This document shows, piece by piece, positions 6,342 to 6,459 of a DNA stretch of 6,459 nucleotides. The DNA lies in NCBI GenBank assembly GCA_002371025.1, contig DFFQ01000071.1:1-6459 (forward strand), read 5' to 3'. The translations under genes were made by a program, and so were the position numbers. Below the pieces are notes generated by a model. That model ran no database searches and had not been told where the DNA came from. It saw only the letters and a program-made list of their open reading frames with translations. Every line of letters begins with the position of its first letter. The stretch's first letter is position 1. This DNA is from Lachnospiraceae bacterium UBA3772. Its GTDB lineage: Bacteria; Bacillota; Clostridia; Lachnospirales; Lachnospiraceae.

Positions 6342-6459
6342 ATGGGTATAGATCTTAGTGCTTTGAAGAAAAGTATGACAAGTAGTAAGGGAAGTAGTGG
6401 AACAGATTATAGCAACTATGATCCCTCTAAAGCAAAGAAAAATAATCGAAATTCTAATT
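6342..6459 (+). CDS. N-terminal fragment of a further operon gene, cut by the window edge
   Basis: An ATG at 6342 opens a frame that runs 39 full codons to the end of the window. The visible start reads MGIDLSALKKSMTSSKGSSG, followed by an Asn/Ser/Lys-rich stretch with a single NYDPSK element. This composition is low-complexity and looks disordered, so no family can be read from it. The frame is real rather than chance on three grounds: a strong ribosome binding site, an 8-nt gap after the csx19-like gene, and continued same-strand packing. From context the likeliest continuation is another RAMP subunit of the same complex (III-D loci usually hold more Cas7-type genes than seen so far), but that is inference from position alone. 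Confidence 0.6.
   Translation, partial: MGIDLSALKKSMTSSKGSSGTDYSNYDPSKAKKNNRNSN

Noticed and set aside
1..6459. CRISPR repeats, tRNA, rRNA, insertion-sequence ends or terminators
   Set aside because: By eye I found no regularly spaced direct repeats, cloverleaf, inverted-repeat pair with transposase, or GC hairpin followed by a T run in any intergenic gap. The gaps are all under 30 bases.

Overview
The window is a same-strand gene cluster from what looks like an AT-rich Firmicute, most likely a clostridial (Lachnospiraceae-like) bacterium. The lineage is inferred from the AT-rich coding style, strong AGGAGG-type ribosome binding sites and ATG starts. No marker gene fixes it.

From about 804 to the right edge lies the effector module of a type III CRISPR-Cas system. 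In order it holds a short Cas10/Cmr2-like palm protein (804-2387), a single-domain Cas7-type RAMP (2405-3001), a Csx10-like protein of 514 residues (3013-4557), a tandem double-Cas7 protein (4575-5942), a small Csx19-like protein (5944-6333), and the first 39 codons of another gene that runs off the edge (6342-6459). Csx10, a tandem Cas7 and a Csx19-like protein together point to subtype III-D or a close variant. Gaps between these genes are only 1-17 nt, each gene has its own good ribosome binding site, and no terminator is visible, so they are probably one operon. The expected product is a crRNA-guided RNA-targeting complex: Cas10 as large subunit, the Cas7 modules as crRNA backbone, Csx10 as the Cas5-like cap at the crRNA 5' end, and Csx19 as an accessory subunit.

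The left part (1-774) is the 3' portion of an open reading frame that enters from outside the window. Its first ~100 visible residues resemble the region-2 tail and linker of a sigma-70-family factor. Its last ~150 residues have no region 4 that I can recognise. It ends only 29 nt before cas10 on the same strand, so a sigma-like protein may be part of this CRISPR operon. That is the most unusual feature here.

Cas10 has no N-terminal HD nuclease and no CxxC zinc ribbon, and carries SGDD in place of GGDD. Three Cas7 modules each carry an Asp near the position used for target RNA cleavage. No CRISPR array, cas6, cas1/cas2 or recognisable CARF/cyclic-oligoadenylate effector lies inside the window; these may lie outside it. 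No stretch longer than 300 bases lacks a gene.
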